This document shows positions 10,400 to 19,441 of a stretch of DNA of 64,000 nucleotides, one piece after another (position 1 is the first letter of the stretch; every line of letters begins with the position of its first letter). The notes below the pieces were generated by a model that worked only from the letters and a program-made list of their open reading frames with translations, was not told the origin of the DNA and did no database searches. This DNA comes from Gilliamella mensalis. GTDB taxonomy: Bacteria > Pseudomonadota > Gammaproteobacteria > Enterobacterales > Orbaceae. The DNA lies in NCBI RefSeq assembly GCF_900103085.1, contig NZ_FMWR01000014.1, forward strand, positions 1 to 64,000, in the 5' to 3' direction. The position numbers and the translations under genes were made by a program.

Positions 10400-11923
10400 G
10401 TGAATAAATTCAATGAGTATGCTGTCGTTGATCTTGGTTCAAATAGTTTTCATATGGTCATTGCTCGTATCATTAACGGTGCCATACAGATCATTTATAA
10501 AAATAAAAAAAATATTCATCTTGCAACTGGGCTTAAAGCCAACAACGAACTCACTGAATCAAGCATTATGCGAGGAGTAGAATGCCTTGCGCTATTTGCA
10601 GAACGATTAAATGGATTTCCCCCCGAACATGTTCGTGTTATAGCAACTCATACTTTACGAGTGGCAAAAAATAGACATAAATTTTTAATGGCTGCCGCTA
10701 AAGTATTTCCTTTCCCTATTGAAATTATTTCTGGTCAAGAAGAAGCCCGTCTTATTTATTTAGGCACCATGACAGGAGAATCAACATCATCAACTGATAC
10801 AAAATTTGTGATAGATATAGGTGGGGGTTCTACAGAAATTGCAATAGGAAAAGGAAATGATCTAAATCCTTTGATTGTTGCCAGTCGCCCCATGGGTTGT
10901 GTAACTTATACTAAACAGTTTTTTGGTGAAAAAAAAATTGATGTTGCTTCATTTCAACAAGCAAAACTTGCAGCCGAACAGCAAATTGAAAGTATCATTA
11001 ATACGATAAAAAAAATGAATATTACAGTTGCATTTGGTACATCTGGAACAATTAAATCTATTTATCATATTTTATTAGATATTGGTGTTAACGATGGTAT
11101 AATTACACCTAAAAGATTAGACGACTTAATTAGTTATGTTTTAGAATTTAAATCCTTTCACGACATTGATTATCCATCGCTTTCCAATGAAAGGAAAAAT
11201 GTCTTTATTAGTGGACTGGCCATATTTAGTGGTGTGTTTAATGCACTGGGCATAGAGGCTTTACAGTTTAGTCCATACGCATTACGAGACGGCGTATTTT
11301 ATGAGTTAATTGATGGTCCTAACTACCAAGATATTAGACAAAATACAGCACAATCGCTTTCAGAACATTACAACATAGATCAACGTCATGCTAAACAAGT
11401 TGTAAAAACTACAAAATATTTTTTTTCACAGTGGCAACAGCAAGTATCAATGACGATTCCGCCAAGTCTTGAATCAATGTTATATTGGGCAGCTCAGTTA
11501 CATGAGGTGGGGTTAAAAATTAACTTTTCTTCAATTCATAAACATTCAAGTTATATTTTGCAAAATAGTAATCTACCAGGGTTTAATGAAGAGCAACAAT
11601 TACTTCTATCTACCCTTGTTCGTTATCATAGAAAATCAATTAATATTGATGAACTACCTTATTTTAGCTTATTTGAATACAAACATATTATATCATTAAT
11701 GCAAATTCTGAGATTATCAATCCTAATAAATAATCAACGGAATCCCGAAATTGATTTGCAAACCTTTCAATTAAAATTGTTAGAAAATAAACTAACCAAA
11801 ATCACTTTAGAAGTTAACAAAGAATTTGTTAAAAATAATAAATTAATATTACTTGATTTAGCACAAGAACAAAAATATTGGGAAATGATTGATGATTGGA
11901 AACTATCAATTGCAATTTACTAG
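10400..11923 (+). CDS. ppx: Exopolyphosphatase
   Basis: Hydrolyses terminal phosphates from polyphosphate; acts opposite Ppk in the same operon. Seen: the actin-like ASKHA fold start VVDLGSNSFHMVIARI, IDIGGGSTEIAIG for the phosphate-binding loop, and the C-terminal HD-like region. The frame opens earlier with TTG at 10382 overlapping ppk by 8 bases, but GTG 10400 has GAGGA seven bases upstream, so I take GTG as the start (507 aa; E. coli Ppx is 513). Expression is probably translationally coupled to ppk. Confidence 0.95.
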   Translation: MNKFNEYAVVDLGSNSFHMVIARIINGAIQIIYKNKKNIHLATGLKANNELTESSIMRGVECLALFAERLNGFPPEHVRVIATHTLRVAKNRHKFLMAAAKVFPFPIEIISGQEEARLIYLGTMTGESTSSTDTKFVIDIGGGSTEIAIGKGNDLNPLIVASRPMGCVTYTKQFFGEKKIDVASFQQAKLAAEQQIESIINTIKKMNITVAFGTSGTIKSIYHILLDIGVNDGIITPKRLDDLISYVLEFKSFHDIDYPSLSNERKNVFISGLAIFSGVFNALGIEALQFSPYALRDGVFYELIDGPNYQDIRQNTAQSLSEHYNIDQRHAKQVVKTTKYFFSQWQQQVSMTIPPSLESMLYWAAQLHEVGLKINFSSIHKHSSYILQNSNLPGFNEEQQLLLSTLVRYHRKSINIDELPYFSLFEYKHIISLMQILRLSILINNQRNPEIDLQTFQLKLLENKLTKITLEVNKEFVKNNKLILLDLAQEQKYWEMIDDWKLSIAIY

Positions 11924-11947
11924 TTAAAATTAATTTATATATAAAAA

Positions 11948-11969
11948 TACCGCCCATTAAAAGGCGGTA
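11948..11969. terminator. Hairpin between convergent ppx and the DASS transporter gene
   Basis: Stem TACCGCC / GGCGGTA (11948-11954, 11963-11969) with an eight-base loop. The T tract on the plus side is poor (TATATT) and the minus side reads TATTTTTAT, so it may end transcription from both directions. Confidence 0.65.
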
Positions 11970-12006
11970 TATATTATTAATGAATAATATCACTATCTAC
12001 TAATTA

Positions 12007-13467
12007 TTAACCAAAGCCAATAACTTTCCACCATAAAATACCAATAGTAAATACGATAATCAGATTTACGATACTACAAATAAATCCAACTTTCCACCAA
12101 GTTTTTACTGGGACAAATCCTTCAGCAAATAATAGCGGATTTCTAGCATTGGCAAATTGTGTAATTGATCCAAAGTAGTTAGTGCAAATAACCAGAGCAA
12201 AAATCGCAATTAAAGTTGGTACACCAAGCGCAATGGCAATCGATAAGAAAACTGGAAATAATGCAGCAATATGAGCATTTCCACTTGCAAAAAAGTAGTG
12301 TAAATAAACATAAGCAATACATAAGACAATTATTACAAATACCCAACTGCTTTCTCCCAAATGACTTTGCACTACACTACCTATTGTGTCACCTAGCCAT
12401 TTTGTTACGCCGAGTTTATTCACTTGACTTGCCATCATTAATAACGCTGCAAACCAAATTAATGTGTCCCAAGCTGATTTTTCACCTTTTATATCATCCC
12501 AGCTTAGTACACCAGTTAAAATCAAAATAGTCAAACCAATAAAGGCTGTAGTTGTTGAATCTATACCAACGTTTTTACCAAAAATCCAAAATGCTAATAA
12601 TAAAACTACAGTCCCTCCCATAATGATTTCTTTAATTGTGATTGATCCCATTTTTTTTAATTCTTCTGCTGCTAACTTTGGCGCTTCTGGCGTTTTTTTT
12701 AGTTCTGGATTAGTTAAAAAATAAATAACCAAAGGGATCACAATAAATGAAACCAAACATGGCACAATGACTGCAGCAAACCATTGCCCCCAGCCTAATG
12801 TAATACCTAGCGATGTTGTGACTAATTTGGCGGCCAATAAATTTCCAGTAAATGCGGTTAAGAACATAGCCGAGGTGATATCATTCACATGACTAATAGT
12901 TAACATTAAAAATGTACCAATACGATTTCTTGATTCATCTTTAGGATTTGAATTAAAGTTAATGGCTAAAGCCTCTGCTATTGGATATATTACACCGCCA
13001 GCACGCGCCGTGGTACTTGGAATAGCTGGTGCCAATGCAATATCAGTGACAGATAAACCATAAGCAAGCCCCAATGTATTTTTACCCAACGTTTTAACAA
13101 GATAATATGCAATGCGTTTACTCAAACCAGTTTTGATAAAACCACGAGCGATCATGAAAGCAATAACAATCAGCCAAATAAGACTACTATTTAATTCGCT
13201 TAACGAGATTTTTATCGATTCAGTTGCGGAGGTTGCACCAGATGGTCTTAATACGGCAAAAACGGTAATTGCTAATAAACCAATTGCTCCAATTGGCATT
13301 ATTTCAGCCACAATGCAAGCTATGGTAGCAACAAAAATAATACTTGTTTGCCAACCTTCTTGGCTAATACCTTCTGGTGGTGAGACATATAACCAAAGTA
13401 ACGCGGAAATTGCCGTAATAATGATGAGCGCAGGCCATTTCACTGGAGGTTTCTTTACTAAATTCAT
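12007..13467 (-). CDS. DASS-family dicarboxylate/tricarboxylate transporter (CitT/TtdT type)
   Basis: Inner-membrane divalent anion carrier. Seen: 486 aa with about a dozen hydrophobic segments, a short cytoplasmic N-terminus and conserved family stretches such as PAIPSTTARAGGVIYP and the repeated S-N-T/SAM-type hairpin region. CitT, TtdT and YbhI relatives exchange citrate, tartrate or succinate. Its position downstream of apbE and the fumarate reductase gene, on the same strand, suggests fumarate or malate uptake and succinate exchange. The substrate is inferred, not seen. The 162-base gap to apbE may hold its own promoter. Confidence 0.82.
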   Translation of the reverse strand: MNLVKKPPVKWPALIIITAISALLWLYVSPPEGISQEGWQTSIIFVATIACIVAEIMPIGAIGLLAITVFAVLRPSGATSATESIKISLSELNSSLIWLIVIAFMIARGFIKTGLSKRIAYYLVKTLGKNTLGLAYGLSVTDIALAPAIPSTTARAGGVIYPIAEALAINFNSNPKDESRNRIGTFLMLTISHVNDITSAMFLTAFTGNLLAAKLVTTSLGITLGWGQWFAAVIVPCLVSFIVIPLVIYFLTNPELKKTPEAPKLAAEELKKMGSITIKEIIMGGTVVLLLAFWIFGKNVGIDSTTTAFIGLTILILTGVLSWDDIKGEKSAWDTLIWFAALLMMASQVNKLGVTKWLGDTIGSVVQSHLGESSWVFVIIVLCIAYVYLHYFFASGNAHIAALFPVFLSIAIALGVPTLIAIFALVICTNYFGSITQFANARNPLLFAEGFVPVKTWWKVGFICSIVNLIIVFTIGILWWKVIGFG

Positions 13468-13629
13468 AGTATTTTCCTTTTAAATTTAAATATTTTAATA
13501 AGTTAAAATTTAATTCTGTTACAATTATGCTACTGTTCATACTATTATTGGCCAAATTTATCGCACTAACATTAGTACAAAAACCTAAATAAAATCAATA
13601 GTTTTCCTGAGGAATTTTTAATCAAAAAT

Positions 13630-14601
13630 TTAATTATAATCAGTTTTTATTTGATATTGAGTATCAATTTGTTGAAAAATAAAATTATCGGGGTTTACTA
13701 ATATGGCTGTTTTATTTTTTAACAAAAAGATAGCCGACAAGTTTTGATGCTTTTGCAAGTATTGTCTGCTTTTATCAACTCCCCATCCATAAAAGACGGT
13801 TGAGTAAATATCACCCTCTAATGAAGAATCTGAAATGATAGTTACGCTTTCTAATTCATTATTTAATGGATAACCTGTTTGAGGATTTAATAGGTGATGA
13901 TAAAGACGATCATTTTGTATAAAAAAACGCTCATAAATGCCCGATGTGACAACTGATTTATCTTTAACTTTTATAATTCCTGATAGTTTTCCATTAGTGG
14001 AAAATGGTTTTCTTAATCCTATATGCCAATAGCCGTTACCATCTGTTAAAGATGAGTCTAATGTTAATACATTACCACCTAAGTTAATGATACCTTTGTA
14101 CACTTGATGTTGGTGTAAAATTGATTTGACAACATCGGCAATATATCCTTTAGCAATTGCACCTAAATCAATTTCCATTCCCGGTTTTCTTAAAAAAACA
14201 GAATATGTGTTTGTATCCAGTTCAATATTTTTAGGATCAATTAACAACAGTTTTTCTCTAATTAACTTAGCTGATGGAACTTGATAACCATTGAAACCAA
14301 TTTTCCAAAGTTTAACTAAGGGACCAATAGCAAAATTAAAACAACTATTAAAATATAGACTTATTTTTTGAGCTTGTTCAATCAAAGAAAAAACAGAACG
14401 GCTCACTATAACGGGGTGTTGTCCCGCAGCTGAATTAATTGACATAACTTCGGATGATGACCTATTAACGGTCAATTTATCCTCAAGCGTTTTTATTGTC
14501 TGAAAAACGGCATATGCAGCGGCTTCATTAGGCTCGAAAAGCATTAATGAAACCGTTGTTCCCATTAAAGTTTGAGTATATTCATAGCTCTGACTTACCA
14601 T
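13630..14601 (-). CDS. apbE: FAD:protein FMN transferase (ApbE family), cytoplasmic
   Basis: Transfers FMN from FAD onto a threonine of target flavoproteins. Seen: the ApbE fold with TLMGTTVSL near the start, the conserved KGYIADVV region, INLGGN, and the HHLLNPQTGYP motif that binds metal and FAD. There is no signal peptide or lipobox, so it should act in the cytoplasm, unlike periplasmic ApbE. It lies 29 bases after the fumarate reductase gene, which carries a consensus flavinylation site and is the obvious substrate. The frame opens with TTG at 14616; I prefer ATG 14601 (323 aa), with modest confidence because neither start has a strong ribosome binding site. Confidence 0.9.
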   Translation of the reverse strand: MVSQSYEYTQTLMGTTVSLMLFEPNEAAAYAVFQTIKTLEDKLTVNRSSSEVMSINSAAGQHPVIVSRSVFSLIEQAQKISLYFNSCFNFAIGPLVKLWKIGFNGYQVPSAKLIREKLLLIDPKNIELDTNTYSVFLRKPGMEIDLGAIAKGYIADVVKSILHQHQVYKGIINLGGNVLTLDSSLTDGNGYWHIGLRKPFSTNGKLSGIIKVKDKSVVTSGIYERFFIQNDRLYHHLLNPQTGYPLNNELESVTIISDSSLEGDIYSTVFYGWGVDKSRQYLQKHQNLSAIFLLKNKTAILVNPDNFIFQQIDTQYQIKTDYN

Positions 14602-14630
14602 GCTAAATAATTTCAACTAATTTTAAAAAA

Positions 14631-17402
14631 TTAACTTTTAATATAATCAACAGCTTTTTTACCCGCCTGCATGCCAAAAATAATGATATCTGCAACTGCG
14701 TTACCACCTATACGGTTTGCGCCATGTACTCCCCCCACTACCTCACCTGCAGCGAAGACGCCATGAATGATATTTTTATTAGCATCTAAGACTTGTGTTT
14801 GAGTATTAATAGTAACACCTCCCATTGTATGGTGAACGCCTGGTGCAATTTTTATTGCATAGAAAGGTCCTTTTTCTATTGGATGACGCATACCTGTTGT
14901 TCGTCCAAAATCTTCATCATTTTTAGTTGTTGCAAAATGATTGTATCGTTTTATAGTTTTAGTTAATGTATTGTCATTAATCGATAGTTTTTGAGCTAAT
15001 TCTTCAATCGTATTTGCTTGGATAACAAGTTCATTTGCAACATATTCTTCAACTGATCTGTTTTCATCACGTACTTGTTGATCAAATAAAATATAAGCAT
15101 AGTGTTCCGGTAGTTTGATAATCTCAGCTGATACATTGTCCCGGGTGTCAAGTTCATTAACAAATCGTTGGCCTTCTTGCGATACAAGTATCGCGCCCCC
15201 ACCACGAATAGATTCTGAAATTAAATAAGAAGAGGTTTGTTCAACGGTTGGATGAATTTGAATTTCTCCCATATCAACGGTTCCAGCACCAAGCTTTTCA
15301 AGCATCATAATACCAGAGCCGGTAGCACCTTTATGATTAGTGGTGACAAATCCTTTAAGATCAGGGCGATATTTTTCAACCATTGCAGTATTGGCACTAA
15401 ATCCACCGGTTGCAATAATGACAGCTTTGGTTTTTATCATATGAGTTGAACCGTCTTCTTCTGAAACTTTAACGCCAATAATTTTATGGTTTTCGGTTAC
15501 AATTTCAGTAACTGCTGTATCAAGCATGACTTCGATACCACGCTTATTGATATTTCTGACTAGCCCACTGATTAAGAAACCACCTACCGCTGCTCCACTT
15601 TCTGGGCGGTGTGTTCGATCAATACTCATACCGCCAGTTGTTGTAATACCACTTAGTTCAATACCATTATCATCTAACCAATTGATCGCATCTGGTGCAT
15701 TTTCAACAAAATACCGCAATAAGTCAGGGTTATTTTTATTTTTTCCACCTATCATCGTTTCTTGATAAAAGAGTTCTTTACTGTCTTTGATACCTTTAAT
15801 TTTTTGGAACTTGGTTTCTGCAGCATTCATACCTGCCGAGGCTTTATTCGTATTACCGCCAATAACAGACATTTGCTCAACAATTACCACATTTGCGCCC
15901 AGATCATGAGCTTGTATAGCGGCTGCTAACCCTGCACCACCACTACCAACTACTATAACATCGAAAGATTGGTCATTTGGATCGCCACCTTCGGCAATAA
16001 TTGCAGCTTTATTAGATTTTGCCATCGCTTTAGTGACAGCTTTTTTGAAAGCTTCGCATTGAGTAGTTGCTCCCGAAATAGTATCAACATGTGGGCTGTT
16101 TGAATCAATAATTCTATTTTTTATAACAGTGAAGTTATCTAGAATGTCATTATCAAACTCTTTAGCGTTCACCAACGCTATATCTTTAATAAAATCTTTA
16201 CCTAATTCAACATTAATAAGAAACTCATAAGATTCGTCATTGACTGTTTCTTGGTAATTACCTGGTTGGAATTTTTTAACATTAAGGTTAACATCTCGAA
16301 TCAAGCTTTCAACCAAAGAAAAACGCCACAAAGGTTCAGGAATATTAAGCTCTTCACGTTTATCACTATTGATAAATAGTTCTAGTTTCTCGCCTTTCTT
16401 AATACGGCTTATCCAATCAGGATAAGCAATACAAGCCCGACCAACTGCAACTAAGTCATAACCATTGTCTATGGCATTATCAACATCATTTTTATTAATA
16501 ACATTACCAACACCCACAACAGGAATTTTAGCTAATGTTTCTGAACGCATTGCAACATATTTATTGATTAACGGCGTAGGATCTTGTGTATCAACTATTG
16601 ATGGTCTAAGTGTCGCTCCCATTGAAAAATGGAAATAATCAAGTCCTTTTTCAGCCAATTTTTCAAGTAAATACATTGTATCATCAAAACGAATTCCTGG
16701 GACTTCTAACTCTTCGGGAGAAAAGCGGTAGCCAACAATAAATTCAGATGTTGCATATTGCTTGACCATATTATGGGTAATATCTAAAACAGCAAGCGGG
16801 AATCGAGTACGATTATCACGGCTACCGCCCCATTTATCGTTCCTTTGATTTGAATTAGGGGAATAAAATTGTTGGATTAAATAGGTATTGGCGCCATGAA
16901 TTTCTATGCCGTCAAAACCCGCTTGAATAGCTCGACGTACGGCTTGACCAAACTTATCAATCATGTCGTCTACTTCTGCCGCTGTTAATTCAATTGGAGT
17001 GGGGGCATTTGGACGTGGGGCCGCAATAGCGCTAGGTCCAACTGGCGATTGGCCTCCAATTAACTTTGGTTCAACCATCCGTCCACCATGATAAACCTGA
17101 ATAATAGCTGTAGATCCTTGTTCTTTGATAATCTTAGCTATTTTTGCTAAACCTTCTATTTTCTCATCACTATCTAAACCTATAGCGCCAGGAAAAGCTA
17201 ATCCTTTATTATCAACAAAACCACATTCGACAATAATAGTGCCTATTTCACCTGATCTTACACGATAATATTCTATCAAGTCATGCGTAACTGAACCATC
17301 ATAAAAACCAGAACAAGTTGTCATTGGTGCCATCATTATGCGGTTTTTTAGCCTAATACCATTAGGCAGCGTTAGCGGCTTAAAAATATTTTCATTTTGC
17401 AT
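14631..17402 (-). CDS. Soluble NADH:fumarate reductase, OYE-like + FMN_bind + FAD_binding_2 fusion
   Basis: Three-domain cytoplasmic flavoenzyme expected to use NADH to reduce fumarate (or a related enoate) to succinate. Seen: an Old-Yellow-Enzyme-like NADH domain (about 5-345, with KNRIMMAPMT and EIHGAN), an FMN_bind domain with the flavinylation motif DTISGAT at 440-446 (T446 would carry FMN), and a flavocytochrome-c-type FAD domain from about 478 (GSGGAGLA at 486-493). Fumarate-site residues are present: the arginine in FVNELDTRD, the histidine in HHTMGG and the arginine in HGANRIGGN. The layout matches the cytoplasmic fumarate reductase described in Klebsiella. There is no signal peptide. 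It is first in an operon with apbE and a DASS carrier. Acrylate or urocanate derivatives remain possible substrates. Confidence 0.9.
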   Translation of the reverse strand: MQNENIFKPLTLPNGIRLKNRIMMAPMTTCSGFYDGSVTHDLIEYYRVRSGEIGTIIVECGFVDNKGLAFPGAIGLDSDEKIEGLAKIAKIIKEQGSTAIIQVYHGGRMVEPKLIGGQSPVGPSAIAAPRPNAPTPIELTAAEVDDMIDKFGQAVRRAIQAGFDGIEIHGANTYLIQQFYSPNSNQRNDKWGGSRDNRTRFPLAVLDITHNMVKQYATSEFIVGYRFSPEELEVPGIRFDDTMYLLEKLAEKGLDYFHFSMGATLRPSIVDTQDPTPLINKYVAMRSETLAKIPVVGVGNVINKNDVDNAIDNGYDLVAVGRACIAYPDWISRIKKGEKLELFINSDKREELNIPEPLWRFSLVESLIRDVNLNVKKFQPGNYQETVNDESYEFLINVELGKDFIKDIALVNAKEFDNDILDNFTVIKNRIIDSNSPHVDTISGATTQCEAFKKAVTKAMAKSNKAAIIAEGGDPNDQSFDVIVVGSGGAGLAAAIQAHDLGANVVIVEQMSVIGGNTNKASAGMNAAETKFQKIKGIKDSKELFYQETMIGGKNKNNPDLLRYFVENAPDAINWLDDNGIELSGITTTGGMSIDRTHRPESGAAVGGFLISGLVRNINKRGIEVMLDTAVTEIVTENHKIIGVKVSEEDGSTHMIKTKAVIIATGGFSANTAMVEKYRPDLKGFVTTNHKGATGSGIMMLEKLGAGTVDMGEIQIHPTVEQTSSYLISESIRGGGAILVSQEGQRFVNELDTRDNVSAEIIKLPEHYAYILFDQQVRDENRSVEEYVANELVIQANTIEELAQKLSINDNTLTKTIKRYNHFATTKNDEDFGRTTGMRHPIEKGPFYAIKIAPGVHHTMGGVTINTQTQVLDANKNIIHGVFAAGEVVGGVHGANRIGGNAVADIIIFGMQAGKKAVDYIKS

Positions 17403-17686
17403 TTTTATATACCTAACATTTAATCTTTTTAGTTTCCAGTAATGATAACATTACCAAAAGCCATTCTCCACTTAGATTAATGTCACTAATAGTAACGTGT
17501 ATCATTTTTTCGACTAAAATTTTCTTAGGTTTATTAATTGATTAGAAAATTATCGATATAAATAAATTACGGTTTTAGTTATTTTTTAGCTTCTATAACG
17601 GTTAAACTGTCACAGTTATAACTAAAAATCTAAAAAAAAACACTATAAGTATTTCATTTGGTTACATATTTTTTATGATTTTTATG
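17403..17686. other. Divergent intergenic region upstream of fumarate reductase gene
   Basis: No ORF. It must hold the minus-strand promoter of the fumarate reductase operon. I looked for an Fnr site (TTGAT-N4-ATCAA) and a Crp site and found neither in convincing form. The stretch is AT-rich with an A9 tract near 17632-17640. Confidence 0.5.
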
Positions 17687-17714
17687 TTGAACTTTACTTT
17701 TGTTAATATAAAAT
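17687..17714 (+). promoter_or_regulatory. Putative promoter of the pyrD-like leader transcript
   Basis: TTGAAC (17687-17692) and TAAAAT (17709-17714) with 16-base spacing. Transcription would start near 17721, about 25 bases before the leader ORF. An overlapping TATAAA at 17707 is an alternative -10. Confidence 0.45.
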
Positions 17715-17745
17715 GCATTAAAGTTAACATAAAGAGAATATCGTA

Positions 17746-17928
17746 ATGTTTGTAATACCGATTGGGCGCTTAAAATTAAAACCAATTTTCTATTCTCTAT
17801 TGATCCTATTTTTTAGTCCTCCTTTAAGGAGGATTTTTTTTGTTTTAAAAAGCTCTTCTTTTTATTTTTATTTTTATTACAAATTAATGATCAATCTTAC
17901 CTTAAGAACATCCATAATTAGGAGATAG
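17746..17928 (+). CDS. Leader peptide reading through an attenuator, upstream of pyrD-like gene
   Basis: A 60-codon ORF with a purine-rich AAAGAGA 9 bases before its ATG. It ends with TAG at 17926-17928, one base before the ATG of the downstream gene. The peptide is very Phe/Tyr/Leu/Ile-rich because the mRNA is U-rich, and it resembles no functional protein I know. What matters is geometry: the frame runs straight through the terminator hairpin at 17817-17833 and stops well past it. A ribosome closely following RNA polymerase would prevent the hairpin from forming. That is the arrangement of the UTP-sensitive pyrBI leader of E. coli. The call as a regulatory leader is inference. Confidence 0.55.
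   Translation: MFVIPIGRLKLKPIFYSLLILFFSPPLRRIFFVLKSSSFYFYFYYKLMINLTLRTSIIRR
17817..17841 (+). terminator. Attenuator-type intrinsic terminator in the pyrD-like leader
   Basis: Stem TCCTCC / GGAGGA (17817-17822, 17828-17833) with a TTTAA loop and a run of eight T. It is preceded by a U-rich tract in the RNA (CTATTTTTTAG near 17805-17816) where polymerase could pause at low UTP. It lies inside the leader ORF, 89 bases before the pyrD-like start. Confidence 0.8.
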
Positions 17929-17929
17929 T

Positions 17930-18988
17930 ATGCAATTTTTAACACCTTTTTATAATCCAACTATAAGTTACGAAGATAATTATGCTCAAGGTCCCTTTGG
18001 TCTTTTTGCACAATTAGATAAAGCGCAACAAATCCCAACAAAATCTTCAAAGTTCTTAAATGTTGATGTCAATTTACCATTTGGTATACCTGCAGGCCCC
18101 TTATTAAATGCACATTATATCAAAGCAGCATTTGCTTATGGATTTGACTTGTGTGTTTATAAAACAGTCAGAACCAAGTTGCATAAGTGTCATCCTTTAC
18201 CTAATGTCTTATCGGTTCATCCTAAAGGTAAATTATCGTGTAATTTAGATACGGTATTAGCTAATACTGATTATAATCAACCGTTATCAATTACTAACTC
18301 ATTTGGTGTTCCTTCTTTTTCTCCAGATGTTTGGCAACCTGATATGGCTGATGCTGTGAAAGCGGCTAATCATGGACAATGTGTAATTGGAAGTTTTCAA
18401 GGAACACAGGGTATTGGTGATATAGAAAAAGATTATGCTTTAGCTGCAAAATTAGTTCGGGAAACCAATGCACCTATTCTTGAGGCAAATTTAAGCTGCC
18501 CGAATGAAGGGGCAAGTAAATTACTTTGCTTTGATATTGATAAAGTTGAACGAATTGTTAATGAAATTAAAACGGCTGTTTCTGATCGTCCACTTATTTT
18601 AAAACTAGCTTATTTTGCTGATGATGAAAAAATTATTTCATTACTCAATCGAGTAGGATCCATTATTGATGGTTTAAGTACTATTAACACGTTATCTGCA
18701 AAACCTGTTGATGCTCATGGCCATCCTGCATTAGGCGAAAATAGAAAAGAAGGCGGAGTTTGTGGTGATGCAATCCGTTGGGCTGGTTTAGATATGGTGA
18801 GCCGTTTAGCTAAATATCGTCAGGAAATGGATCTAAAATTTGCTATTGTAGGTGTTGGTGGTGTTAGTTCTAGTGAACATTATCATCAATTTATAAAAAG
18901 TGGTGCTGATGCTGTCATGAGTGCTACTGGTGCGATGTGGAATCCATTACTGGCGATAGAAATTAAACAAACATTTAAATCTAATTGA
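17930..18988 (+). CDS. Dihydroorotate dehydrogenase-family protein, class 1-like
   Basis: FMN TIM-barrel enzyme of the dihydroorotate dehydrogenase family; the likely role is oxidation of dihydroorotate to orotate in pyrimidine synthesis. Seen: FGIPAGPLLNA near residue 51, YKTVR, NSFGVPS, NLSCPN with the active-site cysteine C190 typical of class 1 (class 2 enzymes have serine), IVGVGG and the C-terminal phosphate-binding stretch. The length of 352 aa is longer than usual class 1A enzymes (about 311). The sequence diverges enough that another substrate is possible. AGGAG lies five bases before the ATG. The pyrBI-like leader upstream supports a pyrimidine role. Confidence 0.8.
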   Translation: MQFLTPFYNPTISYEDNYAQGPFGLFAQLDKAQQIPTKSSKFLNVDVNLPFGIPAGPLLNAHYIKAAFAYGFDLCVYKTVRTKLHKCHPLPNVLSVHPKGKLSCNLDTVLANTDYNQPLSITNSFGVPSFSPDVWQPDMADAVKAANHGQCVIGSFQGTQGIGDIEKDYALAAKLVRETNAPILEANLSCPNEGASKLLCFDIDKVERIVNEIKTAVSDRPLILKLAYFADDEKIISLLNRVGSIIDGLSTINTLSAKPVDAHGHPALGENRKEGGVCGDAIRWAGLDMVSRLAKYRQEMDLKFAIVGVGGVSSSEHYHQFIKSGADAVMSATGAMWNPLLAIEIKQTFKSN

Positions 18989-19002
18989 TATATATCATCA
19001 AA

Positions 19003-19030
19003 ACAGGGCTTGATGTCCTGTCTTTTATTT
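19003..19030 (+). terminator. Intrinsic terminator after pyrD-like gene
   Basis: Stem ACAGGGC / GTCCTGT (19003-19009, 19015-19021, one G-U pair) with a TTGAT loop, followed by CTTTTATTT. Confidence 0.8.
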
Positions 19031-19247
19031 AATCAATCACAGCATTTTACTATTTTTCAAATAGTAATAACCAAAAATAAAATGGCTTAGATAAAAAGAA
19101 TAGAAGATATTCTTATTTATTTTCAAGGCAGTTAAATAGCATCGGAATATACGTTATCAGAAAGCGCTACAAATTTGACACAACGAGTATTGTAATAGAA
19201 AAGCACTTTAATTTAATAGAATAGTTTAATTAATATTATTAAAGAAT

Positions 19248-19324
19248 TGGCGGAACGGACGGGGCTCGAACCCGCGACCCCCTGCGTGACAGGCAGGTAT
19301 TCTAACCAACTGAACTACCGCTCC
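19248..19324 (-). tRNA. aspV: tRNA-Asp (GTC)
   Basis: A 77-base cloverleaf on the minus strand. The acceptor stem GGAGCGG pairs with CCGTTCC, the anticodon loop is CTGTCAC with anticodon GTC, the T-loop is GTTCGAG and CCA is encoded. It differs from E. coli tRNA-Asp at only a few positions. It lies downstream of dnaQ on the same strand, the same neighbour as E. coli aspV. A perfect palindrome (TTTAATGTT AG AACATTAAA, 19341-19360) lies just upstream in the transcribed direction. Confidence 0.97.
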
Positions 19325-19441
19325 GCTTTTGTTTGATAGTTTTAATGTTAGAACATTAAAGTAGGCGTGATATTAAAGATTATTTTTATTCTCGTCAATA
19401 GATTTTTTTAAAATCATTATTAATCGAATACAAAACAATCG

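Noticed and set aside
17403-17686. Search for an Fnr or Crp site controlling the fumarate reductase operon
   Set aside because: Only partial half sites such as TTGATT were found, with no proper second half.
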